The notes under the pieces are model-generated. The model searched no databases. It was not told the origin of the DNA and saw only the letters and a program-made list of their open reading frames with translations. A stretch of 8,924 bases of DNA from Candidatus Micrarchaeum sp. (lineage in GTDB: Archaea > Micrarchaeota > Micrarchaeia > CAILAH01), in contig DYJQ01000036.1 in the NCBI GenBank assembly GCA_020723045.1, positions 1 through 8,924 on the forward strand, written 5' to 3'. The position numbers and the translations under genes are program-made. The stretch's first letter is position 1; each line of letters opens with the position of its first letter. Below, piece after piece: positions 1-6,937 of this stretch.

Positions 1-205
1 CAGCCGTTCCCGTTCCCGTATCAGTTGGCGCAGTGGGGCCAGCCGTTCCCGTTCCAGTATCAGTGGGTGCAGTAGGACCAGCCGTTCCCGTTCCCGTATC
101 AGTGGGCGCAGTAGGGCCAGCCGTTCCCGTTCCAGTATCAGTTGGCGCAGTAGGGCCAGCCGTTCCCGTTCCAGTACCAGTATCAGAAGGTGCACTTGGA
201 CCGCC
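1..205 (-). repeat. 39-bp in-frame tandem repeat in lipoprotein gene
   Basis: Four copies and part of a fifth of a 39-bp unit (13 codons) are seen. The first copy has a 6-bp insertion, one extra Gly-Thr. Apart from that insertion and the initial Ser codon, all differences between copies are third-position changes of the minus-strand codons (ACT/ACG, GGC/GGT, CCT/CCC, GCG/GCA, CCA/CCC). The array continues beyond the left edge, so the copy number is unknown. Confidence 0.9.
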
Positions 206-265
206 AAGGCATCCAAACAGCAAGAGCGGGGCCAATATGCTCACAAACAAAATCATATTCTTCAT
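1..265 (-). CDS. Repeat-stalk lipoprotein, N-terminal part (runs off left edge)
   Basis: The first 88 residues are visible and the rest lies outside the window. Residues 1-19 form a signal peptide: Lys2, a hydrophobic core, then LLLFGC with Cys19 as the likely lipidated residue (lipobox LFGC). The mature part starts LGGPSAPS and continues as a 13-residue repeat, TDTGTGTAGPTAP. The first copy carries an extra Gly-Thr pair and a fifth copy is cut by the window edge. The start ATG at 265 follows an AGGTG ribosome-binding site (277-273) with a 7-nt spacer. I infer an exported, membrane-anchored protein whose Thr/Pro-rich stalk lifts a domain not visible here off the membrane; Thr-rich stalks are often O-glycosylated. 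The visible mature part has no Asn, so it offers no N-glycosylation sequon to AglB. Function is unknown. The gene lies 46 bp downstream of the GTPase gene on the same strand. Confidence 0.75.
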   Translation of the reverse strand, partial: MKNMILFVSILAPLLLFGCLGGPSAPSDTGTGTGTAGPTAPTDTGTGTAGPTAPTDTGTGTAGPTAPTDTGTGTAGPTAPTDTGTGTA

Positions 266-311
266 AACAAAACACCTAAGAGCAATTAGACCTAAAGTTA
301 TAAAATCTTAT
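266..311 (-). promoter_or_regulatory. Intergenic promoter and RBS for lipoprotein gene
   Basis: On the minus strand an AT-rich TATA-like element, GATTTTATAAC (307-297), lies just after the GTPase stop codon. It is 35-40 nt upstream of the lipoprotein ATG. AGGTG at 277-273 is a good match to an archaeal Shine-Dalgarno site. An archaeal start site about 25 nt below the TATA box would give a very short leader that just contains this site. The lipoprotein gene may therefore have its own promoter in addition to read-through from the GTPase gene. Confidence 0.4.
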
Positions 312-1505
312 TTATCTCCCAAAGACAATTTCTATGACATCCCTGTGCTTTAGCTTATAATCTGCCCCCAGCACCATCCTAGTCTTAACATTAATCGCGC
401 GTATGAATTTCTCAGCCATATCCTTGTGTATCCGTGCGGCAAAATCGAGTGCCGTGCTCCCCGGGGGGAACAGGAACACGTCCGGCAGGATGTTTCCTTC
501 AGAATCGGCCAGTTTGTTGACCCCACCGGGAAACACTGCAATGTAATGGAGTAGCTCAAACACCGCCTTGTTTATGCATGTCTGGACGCCAGTCCCTCCA
601 TACCGTTTCAGCACATTATTCCGTATAAACTCCAGCGCTGCCTTCTGTTTCTCATCAAGCTCTTTTGTTACCCCAAAATCTGCATCGCCGGGTATGTACT
701 TTATGTATCCTTTCTTGTTCGCCTCTTTGAGCGCAAGCTCGCTCTCAGATGAGACGGGCACTATAATATAATTAGGAAACCTCTCGCGCAGCTTTGCAAT
801 ATTCCTCTCAGCAACCCCAACATCGCACTTGTTTGCAGCAATCACCATCGGTTTGCTCGCCTTCCTTATCTCCTTGCAGAATGCGAGGATTTCATCATCA
901 CTCCACTCACCCATAGGTTTCTCCTTAAGCCCGAGCGTGTGCAGTGCATCTGATATATGGCCTATTTTTACACCCAGCCCGCTCAGTTGCTCACCCAGCA
1001 GGTCCGTCTTGCTTCTTTCTGAAGAAGCTTCGAGCCGTACGAGTTTACTCCAGTTCTTTGTCACAATCCCATGTATCCAAAAGTCAAGCTCCTCTTCAAG
1101 AAAGAGCACATCATTTATAGGGTCGTAAGTACCGGGCTGTACAGGCTCGCCCCTCTCATTAGTCCCGCCACTCGCATCAATCACGTGTATGAATGCATCC
1201 GCCTGCCTCAAATCATCAAGGAACTTATTGCCAAGCCCCTTGCCCTCATGCGCCCCCGGGACGAGACCAGCCACATCTATAACCTCAACAGGCACAAACC
1301 GCCGTGAGTTTTCGCAAAACCCATAGCGCGGGTTGCACTTCACACCAAAATCCTTGTCAATACACTCAATCTCAACATAGCCTACACCGCGGTTGGGCTC
1401 AATAGTTGTGAATGGATAGTTGGCCCTCTGCGCGGGCGCCATCGTCAACGCCTGAAAAAATGTTGATTTGCCAACATTTGGTTTGCCTACAACACCTATC
1501 ATCAT
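312..1505 (-). CDS. ychF: YchF/Ygr210-type translation-associated GTPase
   Basis: A 397-residue P-loop NTPase of the Obg/YchF branch, in the archaeal/Ygr210 subgroup; family members associate with ribosomes. Motifs seen: G1 GKPNVGKST (7-15), a switch I region PFTTIEPNRG (31-40), G3 DVAG (77-80) followed by the Obg-type LVPGAHEGKGLGN, G4 NKCD (225-228) and a G5-like VSSES (251-255). Bacterial YchF has a changed G4 and prefers ATP; the intact NKxD here suggests GTP use. A cysteine cluster (C48, C57, C64, with CNPRYGFC) lies between switch I and G3. The C-terminal part (about 318-396) is a TGS domain, ending RDVIEIVFGR. Length is normal for the family. The start is ATG-ATG, so Met1 (1505) or Met2 (1502) could be used; only a weak TGTGA lies just upstream. 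The gene is preceded by a three-copy leader repeat and lies downstream of the TPR gene on the same strand. Confidence 0.93.
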   Translation of the reverse strand: MMIGVVGKPNVGKSTFFQALTMAPAQRANYPFTTIEPNRGVGYVEIECIDKDFGVKCNPRYGFCENSRRFVPVEVIDVAGLVPGAHEGKGLGNKFLDDLRQADAFIHVIDASGGTNERGEPVQPGTYDPINDVLFLEEELDFWIHGIVTKNWSKLVRLEASSERSKTDLLGEQLSGLGVKIGHISDALHTLGLKEKPMGEWSDDEILAFCKEIRKASKPMVIAANKCDVGVAERNIAKLRERFPNYIIVPVSSESELALKEANKKGYIKYIPGDADFGVTKELDEKQKAALEFIRNNVLKRYGGTGVQTCINKAVFELLHYIAVFPGGVNKLADSEGNILPDVFLFPPGSTALDFAARIHKDMAEKFIRAINVKTRMVLGADYKLKHRDVIEIVFGR

Positions 1506-1544
1506 TTATATCACAAATCCCTTTTTTTCATTTCTTCATTTACT

Positions 1545-1583
1545 CTATTCACCCATCATTACATCACACAATCTCTTTTTCAT
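1545..1583 (-). other. Leader mini-ORF B (12 codons)
   Basis: This mini-ORF encodes MKKRLCDVMMGE followed by TAG and is nearly the same peptide as mini-ORF A. GGTGA (1602-1598) lies 14 nt upstream. In the shared part, Leu (CTG/TTG) and Arg (AGG/AGA) differ synonymously, Ile becomes Val, and one whole codon is inserted. The degenerate third unit reads only MKKRDL and then stops 5 nt before the GTPase ATG. Confidence 0.25.
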
Positions 1584-1593
1584 TTGCTTTACT

Positions 1594-1635
1594 CTATTCA
1601 CCCATCATTATATCACACAGCCTTTTCATTCTCAT
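1594..1635 (-). other. Leader mini-ORF A (13 codons)
   Basis: This mini-ORF encodes MRMKRLCDIMMGE followed by TAG. GGTGA (1654-1650) lies 14 nt upstream of its ATG. Its stop is 10 nt before the ATG of mini-ORF B. It may be a translated leader peptide or a by-product of the duplicated start region. Confidence 0.25.
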
Positions 1636-1657
1636 TTTTGCTTATTCATTCACCGTT

Positions 1658-2719
1658 CTACCTGAACAATGCATCATCACTCTTCTTTGCCCCTTTATAT
1701 ACTATGGCCTCGGCCGATTCCTTCCTCTCATACGCCTCGAGGTTGAGTGGGTTTAATCGGATAGCCTCATTGTAATGCTCAATAGCCGATGCAACTCCAT
1801 CAATCCTCGCGACAATATCACCTTTCCTTATGAAATAGATATCCCTGTGCGGGTTTATCTTTATGGCAGTGTTGATGTCCTTGAGTGCACTCCTGAAATC
1901 CCCATTGTTCATCTTGGCAAAGGCCCTGTCCGCCAGGAGTGCCGCATCCTCCTTCTCCTCGCGTATCAATTCATCAAACGTTTCCAGTGCCTTATCAAAC
2001 TTGTGCACATCCATGTACGCAAACGCGAGCGTCTTCTTTATTTTTCCGTTTGTCATTTTCCGTTTCTCCGCCTCATCAGCCAGTTCAATTACAATGTGCG
2101 GCATGGCCATCTTCTTGTAGAGCACGCACGCGGTTTCATAATACTCGGCATCCCTTCTCTCCTTTACATCATCAAGCAGCGATTTGGCCACGAGCAGGTT
2201 ATCTTCCTTTATGCTATTCCTCACAGCATCAAGCAAGAAGTTGTAGGAGTCCGCCTCCTCCCTCATGCGAATGAGCTTGAGCAGGTTCTTCTTGCGCTCA
2301 AGTATGCCGCTATCTGTAAAGTTCTGGTTCTTTATTTCATCGATAGCCGCAAGTGCCGCCCCATAATCGCCCAGTGCGGCATTCACATCTATCATCCCCT
2401 TTATTGCATTGATATCGTGTGGGTCAATCTCCCTCGCCTTCATTATATCCTCAAGCGCGCCCTTCTTGTCATTCTGCTTGAACCTGAATATGCTGCGCTT
2501 CAGCCAGTACAATTTGTTTTTTTGGTCTATCCTAATGAGCATGTCCGCCGTCTCGATTGCTCTCTGAAAATCTCCCTTTTCCGCAAACATATCTGCAAGC
2601 ATGGCCAGCAGTTCTTGGTTATTAGGATTTTCCTTTAATCCATCCTCTGCCATCTTGATGGCATCATCAATCTTTCTCTCAGCCATGAGTTTTTTAATTG
2701 ATTCAAGATTAGTGCTCAT
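1658..2719 (-). CDS. TPR-repeat protein
   Basis: A 353-residue soluble, highly charged protein made almost entirely of tetratricopeptide-type helical hairpins. Clear repeats with Ala/Gly/Pro anchor positions lie at about 4-33, 36-67, 70-101 (ends AREIDP) and 102-133, and again at about 225-256, 259-291 (ends AIKINP) and 293-325 (ends AIRLNP). The middle (about 135-220) is helical but only weakly TPR-like. No signal peptide, membrane segment or catalytic domain is visible, so a scaffold or chaperone-like role in protein-protein contacts is the most that can be inferred. Start ATG at 2719 gives MSTNLESIKK. Upstream there is only a G-rich GGTAGTGGGAT, so initiation may rest on a weak site. It is divergent from aglB and upstream of the GTPase gene on the same strand, separated from it by the repeated leader. 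Confidence 0.85.
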   Translation of the reverse strand: MSTNLESIKKLMAERKIDDAIKMAEDGLKENPNNQELLAMLADMFAEKGDFQRAIETADMLIRIDQKNKLYWLKRSIFRFKQNDKKGALEDIMKAREIDPHDINAIKGMIDVNAALGDYGAALAAIDEIKNQNFTDSGILERKKNLLKLIRMREEADSYNFLLDAVRNSIKEDNLLVAKSLLDDVKERRDAEYYETACVLYKKMAMPHIVIELADEAEKRKMTNGKIKKTLAFAYMDVHKFDKALETFDELIREEKEDAALLADRAFAKMNNGDFRSALKDINTAIKINPHRDIYFIRKGDIVARIDGVASAIEHYNEAIRLNPLNLEAYERKESAEAIVYKGAKKSDDALFR

Positions 2720-2798
2720 ATCCCACTACCCGCGAACGATTTACTCTCTTAATTGATGCGTGTTAAGATTAATAAAATAACCATCCTTAAAACCTCCC
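2720..2798. promoter_or_regulatory. aglB: Divergent promoter region, TPR gene / aglB
   Basis: A 79-bp gap separates the two divergent starts. An AT-rich element, TTAATAAAATAA (2769-2780), is centred about 24 nt before the aglB ATG at 2799. No GGTG-type ribosome-binding site precedes that ATG. This geometry suits a TATA box driving a leaderless aglB transcript. The same AT-rich tract read on the minus strand could serve the TPR gene with a leader of about 25 nt. Both assignments are inferred from position and composition only. Confidence 0.45.
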
Positions 2799-5672
2799 AT
2801 GAACATGCTTGGCTTGGTGCCGGGAGGCATAGTGAATTTTATCCTGTTCGTTCTCGTTTTCATGCCCATGCTCGCTTATATCTTTAGGGATAAAAAGCTG
2901 AACCTGATCGACCTCGGTTTTCTCTCGCTCATCTTCTCATCATTCTTCGTACCGCTCTTTGCATGGCTCCTGAATTTCATCATCCCATTCTCACTTCTTT
3001 TAGTGCTCATCGTATTTGCACTCCCGTTTGTAATCTCACTATTCCTTCTTCTCACAAAGAGGGTGGGGCTTGAAGCGCACCACATCACGTTCTCAAGGGC
3101 ATCAATCGCGGTGCTGTTGTTATTTATTATCTCATTCTGGCTGAGACTGCAATCGCTCTCATCATATTTCTATGAGTTCGACCCATACTGGTACGGCTTC
3201 ACACCAGAGTATCTTGTAACGCAAGGCGAGGTGCCCCTCTATGATGACTGGGCATATCCACTCTCACCCATCGGCCACAGGACACTCCCGGTGCCGCAGT
3301 ACCTCACCGCTGTGTGGTATATAATATCGATAGGTGCTGCTAATTACAGCCATCTCATAAACGCAATCATCATGAATGTGTATCCCCCCCTGATGGGCGC
3401 ACTGCTCGTTTTCATAGCATACTTCCTATTCAAGGATGAATACTCAAACTGGATAGCGGTTGCTGCGGCGTTCGTGGTTGCGTTCATGCCAGTCCTTTTC
3501 AGCAAGTTCTTTGCAGGTGTTGCGGAACAGCTGCCATGGGGCATATACGCTGCATTCGCTGGGATTATGTTCATACACTATGCACTCAAGTACAAGGAAA
3601 GCAGATTATTCTATGTACTCGCTGTGCTCGCAGTTGCAGGCGGGTTGATGGGCTCAAAGGCAGGGATGATGGCTATAGTGGTAGGCTCTGTATACATTGC
3701 AGTAAGGGTCGCATTCGATTTCATAAACGGCCAGCGGGAAAGGGTATACTATGAATTGCCTGCCCTCCTCGCCATAACATGCGCAGTGCTCAATGCTCTT
3801 TACGCCGCATATAACGGCGTGCAGGTCGGTTTTGGCGCACTGTTCAGCTCTGAAGTGTTTATCCTGCTGCTCACTGCAATGTTCTCATTCTTCGTCTATC
3901 ATCTTCTTGATTACGGAAAATCATCATTAGACACCCTCCGCAAGCGCGTATATGCACTATGCGGGCTCGGCCTTATCGCAGTTATATTCCTCATAACACC
4001 ACTGGGCGCACCCGTTCTTAAATATGGGACGGGCCTTGCCGGGGTCGGCCAGCTCTCAAGCGAGCTTAGCGAGAGTAGCGCACTCATGAAGACGGTTGCT
4101 GAGGAGACGTTGCATGGTGATGACATACAGAATAGGTTCGGCTATGCAGGCATCTCATTGGATATACACAAAGTGAGTTCGCTATTCATCACAAAGTACG
4201 GTGCACTCAACGCACTCCCGCTAGTCTATGTGCTCCTCGTGCTTTCGCTCATCTACGGCTTCTTTTACAGAAAGAGCGGCCTCATACTCCTCCTCTCGAT
4301 TTTCATATTTTCAATATCATTCATCGGCCTCCAGAAGATCAAGTACACGCCGCACCTTGGCTTGGTGCTTGCACTGGCAGTCGCGCTCGTAGCAGGCGAG
4401 GCATCGCTGGCAAAAGAGGAGAAGGGTATTCCAAAATACATCAGCTATTACGGTGCCGGCATGATGTTTCTTATTATTGCGGCGTATGCGGCATTCTCAT
4501 ACGGCTGGGGCATTCTGAGCCATTTCTTAGGTGGCGGTGGCATACCTTTCTTCGTGCCTTCCGACTCATTATACTATATAATATTCACAGTGGTGCTCGG
4601 CGCACTGCTTTACGTGGCATCGATATGCCTGCATGAGGGTTCTGCAGACAAGGGCCAATCATCATCCTCACTGCTCAATGATGGCAGGGAGGTGCTCGAG
4701 CGTTTCTCAATACTCACAAAGGAAACGAGATGGCCTGCACTGTTCAGCATCTCCGCGGTTATGCTCGTCCTGCCCTTTGCAATGAATAATATAGAAGCGA
4801 TACCCACATCATTAAATTATGTGACAGTTGATATGACAAATCATACACAGGTTATTGATTTCTGCAATGAGGTTTCGGGCTCGGGAGCGCGTTATGCGGC
4901 AGGGTTTTACTGCAATCTCATACCTGATTACTGGTACGACTCTATGGAATGGATACGGGCAAATGTTGATAATGATTCATATGTGATCTCGTGGTGGGAT
5001 TATGGCCACTGGACAAATTATTTCGGCAGAAAGAAGACCATGACGAGGAATGACCATCCATTCGTCTCACTCGACCTTGAGGTGGCGGATGCTTTTGTCG
5101 CAAGCACACCGCAGGAGCTCAAGGCGTACATGGACTTGCACAATTCCACATACGCGCTCTTTGATATGGACCTGATCGGGAAGTGGGGCGCACTCACCTA
5201 TCTCTCATGCGTGTACAACAACGAAACCTCTGCTGCAGAGTTGCCTGCAGAATCCAAGTGCAGTGCATCTTACCAGTTTGAGTATGTTTACGTTCCCTCA
5301 AAGCCCACTATAAACCAGATGTGTATGGTGGGCGAGCAGTACGGCAAGATGGGCTTTTCGTCATTCAGCAAGCTTTACTGCATACTGGAAGCGCAGCAGG
5401 GGGCAGTTGTTATAGACCAAGAGAGTGGCAAGCAGGTGGGTGCGGTGCCCGTATGGATGGGCAGGCAGGTGTTCGAGGATGGGAGGGAGTACTCTAAGTA
5501 CCTCATGGTCTATACTGAGGATGTGCTTGCAGATGCGCCCGGCCGTGGCTACAACTCGGTTTTCTACAGGGCATTCTTCCTCGGCCATCTTGATGGGTTT
5601 GAGCAGGTTTACCCAGCGGGTAAGGCTGGGCCGGGCATACTACCGATAAGGATATACAAAAAAATTGGATAA
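2799..5672 (+). CDS. aglB: STT3/AglB oligosaccharyltransferase
   Basis: A 957-residue integral membrane enzyme that moves a lipid-linked oligosaccharide onto Asn in N-x-S/T sequons of exported proteins. Seen: a long multi-helix N-terminal half, then a soluble C-terminal domain from about 670. Motifs: EFDPYWYG with D128 (first acidic motif, outer loop 1), TVAE at 432-435 (the SVAE/TIXE motif of outer loop 5, E435), WWDYG at 732-736 (sequon Ser/Thr pocket), and FDMDLIGKWGAL at 788-799, which resembles the DK-type motif. The second acidic motif should lie near FFAGVAEQLPWG (237-248), where only E243 is acidic. About 100 residues with three hydrophobic segments (roughly 11-28, 36-60, 61-85) precede the helix that normally starts STT3 (about 104-120), so the protein is N-terminally extended. 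The start at 2799 is probably leaderless; Met3 is an alternative. gdhA follows after 11 bp. Confidence 0.95.
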   Translation: MNMLGLVPGGIVNFILFVLVFMPMLAYIFRDKKLNLIDLGFLSLIFSSFFVPLFAWLLNFIIPFSLLLVLIVFALPFVISLFLLLTKRVGLEAHHITFSRASIAVLLLFIISFWLRLQSLSSYFYEFDPYWYGFTPEYLVTQGEVPLYDDWAYPLSPIGHRTLPVPQYLTAVWYIISIGAANYSHLINAIIMNVYPPLMGALLVFIAYFLFKDEYSNWIAVAAAFVVAFMPVLFSKFFAGVAEQLPWGIYAAFAGIMFIHYALKYKESRLFYVLAVLAVAGGLMGSKAGMMAIVVGSVYIAVRVAFDFINGQRERVYYELPALLAITCAVLNALYAAYNGVQVGFGALFSSEVFILLLTAMFSFFVYHLLDYGKSSLDTLRKRVYALCGLGLIAVIFLITPLGAPVLKYGTGLAGVGQLSSELSESSALMKTVAEETLHGDDIQNRFGYAGISLDIHKVSSLFITKYGALNALPLVYVLLVLSLIYGFFYRKSGLILLLSIFIFSISFIGLQKIKYTPHLGLVLALAVALVAGEASLAKEEKGIPKYISYYGAGMMFLIIAAYAAFSYGWGILSHFLGGGGIPFFVPSDSLYYIIFTVVLGALLYVASICLHEGSADKGQSSSSLLNDGREVLERFSILTKETRWPALFSISAVMLVLPFAMNNIEAIPTSLNYVTVDMTNHTQVIDFCNEVSGSGARYAAGFYCNLIPDYWYDSMEWIRANVDNDSYVISWWDYGHWTNYFGRKKTMTRNDHPFVSLDLEVADAFVASTPQELKAYMDLHNSTYALFDMDLIGKWGALTYLSCVYNNETSAAELPAESKCSASYQFEYVYVPSKPTINQMCMVGEQYGKMGFSSFSKLYCILEAQQGAVVIDQESGKQVGAVPVWMGRQVFEDGREYSKYLMVYTEDVLADAPGRGYNSVFYRAFFLGHLDGFEQVYPAGKAGPGILPIRIYKKIG

Positions 5673-5683
5673 AGGTGAAATAT
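5673..5683 (+). promoter_or_regulatory. gdhA: gdhA ribosome-binding site that decides the start
   Basis: The aglB stop TAA (5670-5672) is followed by AGGTGA (5673-5678) and, 5 nt later, by ATG at 5684. An in-frame GTG at 5675 gives a form three residues longer, but it lies inside this Shine-Dalgarno motif. ATG 5684 is therefore the better start. The tight spacing also suggests that aglB and gdhA share a transcript. Confidence 0.8.
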
Positions 5684-6910
5684 ATGGCAGACATTATAGA
5701 AAAGACGGTTTCCGACCTTAGGTTGGAGAAGAGGTTTGCTGAGAGGTTGGAGCATCCGGAACGCGTGATTGAGTTTACGTTCCCGCTCAAACGCGATGAC
5801 GGCGCCACAATATTTCTTATGGGCTGGCGTTCCCAGTACAACTCAGCACTCGGCCCGTACAAGGGGGGCATACGATACCACCCCGCTGTTAACCGCGATG
5901 AGGTCATACTTCTCTCAAAGTTGATGACGTTCAAGAACTCGCTTGCGGGCATACCGTACGGTGGGAGTAAAGGCGGTATTGCGTTCAATCCAAAAGAGTT
6001 TAGCAGGGCGGAGTTGGAGAGGATATCGAGGCAGTACGTACGCGAGTTGTACCGTTTCATAGGGCCAGATGTTGATATACCAGCACCTGATGTAAACACC
6101 ACCGCCGAGATGATGGCATGGATGGTTGACGAGTATAATATTCTCACTGGGAAAAAGGAGTATGCCACATTTACTGGCAAACCGGTTGAGTTCAACGGCC
6201 TTAAGGGGCGGGATGAGGCTACCGGCAGGGGTGCATACTTCGTGATGCTTGAGGCATTCGCGCGGCATAAGATACCAAAGAGTGCGAAGATTGCAATACA
6301 GGGATTTGGCAATGTTGGGATGAACCTTGCGCGCATACTCTATGAAAACGGATACATGGTAGTTGCAGTGAGTGATTCCAAAGGCGGTATATACTGCAAG
6401 GATGGGATTAATGTATCCAAAGTGATGGCGTTAAAGTCAGAGGGGAAGGGTGTGCAGGATTATGCGACTAATGAAAATGCGAATGTAAAGCTGATAACGA
6501 ATGAGGGGTTGATTGAGAGTGAGTGCGACGTTCTAGTCCCCGCAGCGCTCGATAACCAGATACGCAAGGATAATGCGGCTAAGGTAAAGGCCAAGTATAT
6601 ATTTGAGGCGGCAAACAACCCGACAACTGCAGAGGCGGATGCAATACTAAATGAGAGGGGTGTGGTGGTGTATCCTGACATCCTCGTGAACTGTGGCGGC
6701 GTCTCTGGAAGTTATATTGAATGGGTGCAGAACCGCGAGGGGAGGATATACACATACGAGCAGGTGGTGAAGGAGCTGGAAGGGGTAATGAAGAGGGCGT
6801 TCTCGCTTGTCGCCTCCGAGAAGGATAAAGACAACAAAATAAGCTATCGCGAGGCGGCCTATCGTGCCAGTATAAGACGGCTTGCAGCTGCCATGCAATA
6901 CCAGTTTTGA
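5684..6910 (+). CDS. gdhA: Glutamate dehydrogenase (Glu/Leu/Phe/Val family)
   Basis: 408 residues, the usual length for the hexameric family. It catalyses reversible NAD(P)-dependent oxidative deamination of glutamate to 2-oxoglutarate and ammonia in the cytoplasm. Seen, numbered from ATG 5684: the substrate-site segment GPYKGGIRYHP (57-67, K60), K84 in MTFKNSLAGIPYGGSKGG and the expected catalytic Lys at K96, catalytic-type D136 in PAPDVNT, the Rossmann loop GFGNVG (207-212) and a second-strand end VAVSDSKGG with D231. In this family the segment around D231 influences NAD versus NADP choice, which cannot be settled by eye. The usual EGANGPTT reads EAANNPTT here (308-315), and VNCGGVSGSYIEWVQN (335-350) is well kept. 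Glutamate specificity over other amino acids is inferred from overall similarity. It is probably co-transcribed with aglB and convergent with pcn. Confidence 0.93.
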   Translation: MADIIEKTVSDLRLEKRFAERLEHPERVIEFTFPLKRDDGATIFLMGWRSQYNSALGPYKGGIRYHPAVNRDEVILLSKLMTFKNSLAGIPYGGSKGGIAFNPKEFSRAELERISRQYVRELYRFIGPDVDIPAPDVNTTAEMMAWMVDEYNILTGKKEYATFTGKPVEFNGLKGRDEATGRGAYFVMLEAFARHKIPKSAKIAIQGFGNVGMNLARILYENGYMVVAVSDSKGGIYCKDGINVSKVMALKSEGKGVQDYATNENANVKLITNEGLIESECDVLVPAALDNQIRKDNAAKVKAKYIFEAANNPTTAEADAILNERGVVVYPDILVNCGGVSGSYIEWVQNREGRIYTYEQVVKELEGVMKRAFSLVASEKDKDNKISYREAAYRASIRRLAAAMQYQF

Positions 6911-6937
6911 TCCATTTAATTTTTATCTTGTTTTGTT
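6911..6937 (+). terminator. T-rich terminator after gdhA
   Basis: The 27-bp gap between the convergent gdhA and pcn stops is about two-thirds T on the plus strand, with runs such as ATTTTTATC and TTTTG that continue into the pcn stop codon. Archaeal polymerase terminates on such U-tracts without a hairpin. On the minus strand it is A-rich, so it would not serve pcn in the same way. Confidence 0.5.

Larger units (their letters stand above)
1497..1654 (-). repeat. Three tandem copies of a ~50-bp leader element
   Basis: The gap between the TPR stop and the GTPase start is almost wholly made of three direct repeats. Read on the minus strand the units are A 1654-1603 (52 bp), B 1602-1554 (49 bp) and C 1553-1497 (57 bp). 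Each begins GGTGAAT and ends with ATGATG or a near copy. The 32-bp segments at 1588-1619 and 1539-1570 differ at one base. In unit C the ATGATG is the start of the GTPase gene, followed in the gene by another GGTG. I read this as tandem duplication of the leader including the start codon. Whether it is regulatory or inert cannot be told from one sequence. Confidence 0.85.

Noticed and set aside
1..205. Possible CRISPR array
   Set aside because: Units are back to back with no unique spacers, and they form a continuous coding frame.
33..353. Plus-strand frame encoding VPVPVSVGAV repeats
   Set aside because: It mirrors the minus-strand lipoprotein repeat. The minus strand has a signal peptide, lipobox and AGGTG site; the plus frame has none and runs into the GTPase gene.
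1497..1654. Possible CRISPR array
   Set aside because: There are three adjoining units without spacers, and the last copy merges into the start of a gene.
1775..2638. 287-residue plus-strand frame opposite the TPR gene
   Set aside because: It lies antisense to a clear TPR protein and has no recognisable domain or start signal.
5675..5683. GTG at 5675 as the gdhA start
   Set aside because: The codon lies inside the AGGTGA site that serves ATG 5684.
5503..6336. 277-residue minus-strand frame across the aglB-gdhA junction
   Set aside because: It is antisense to two well-supported genes and shows no domain or ribosome-binding site.
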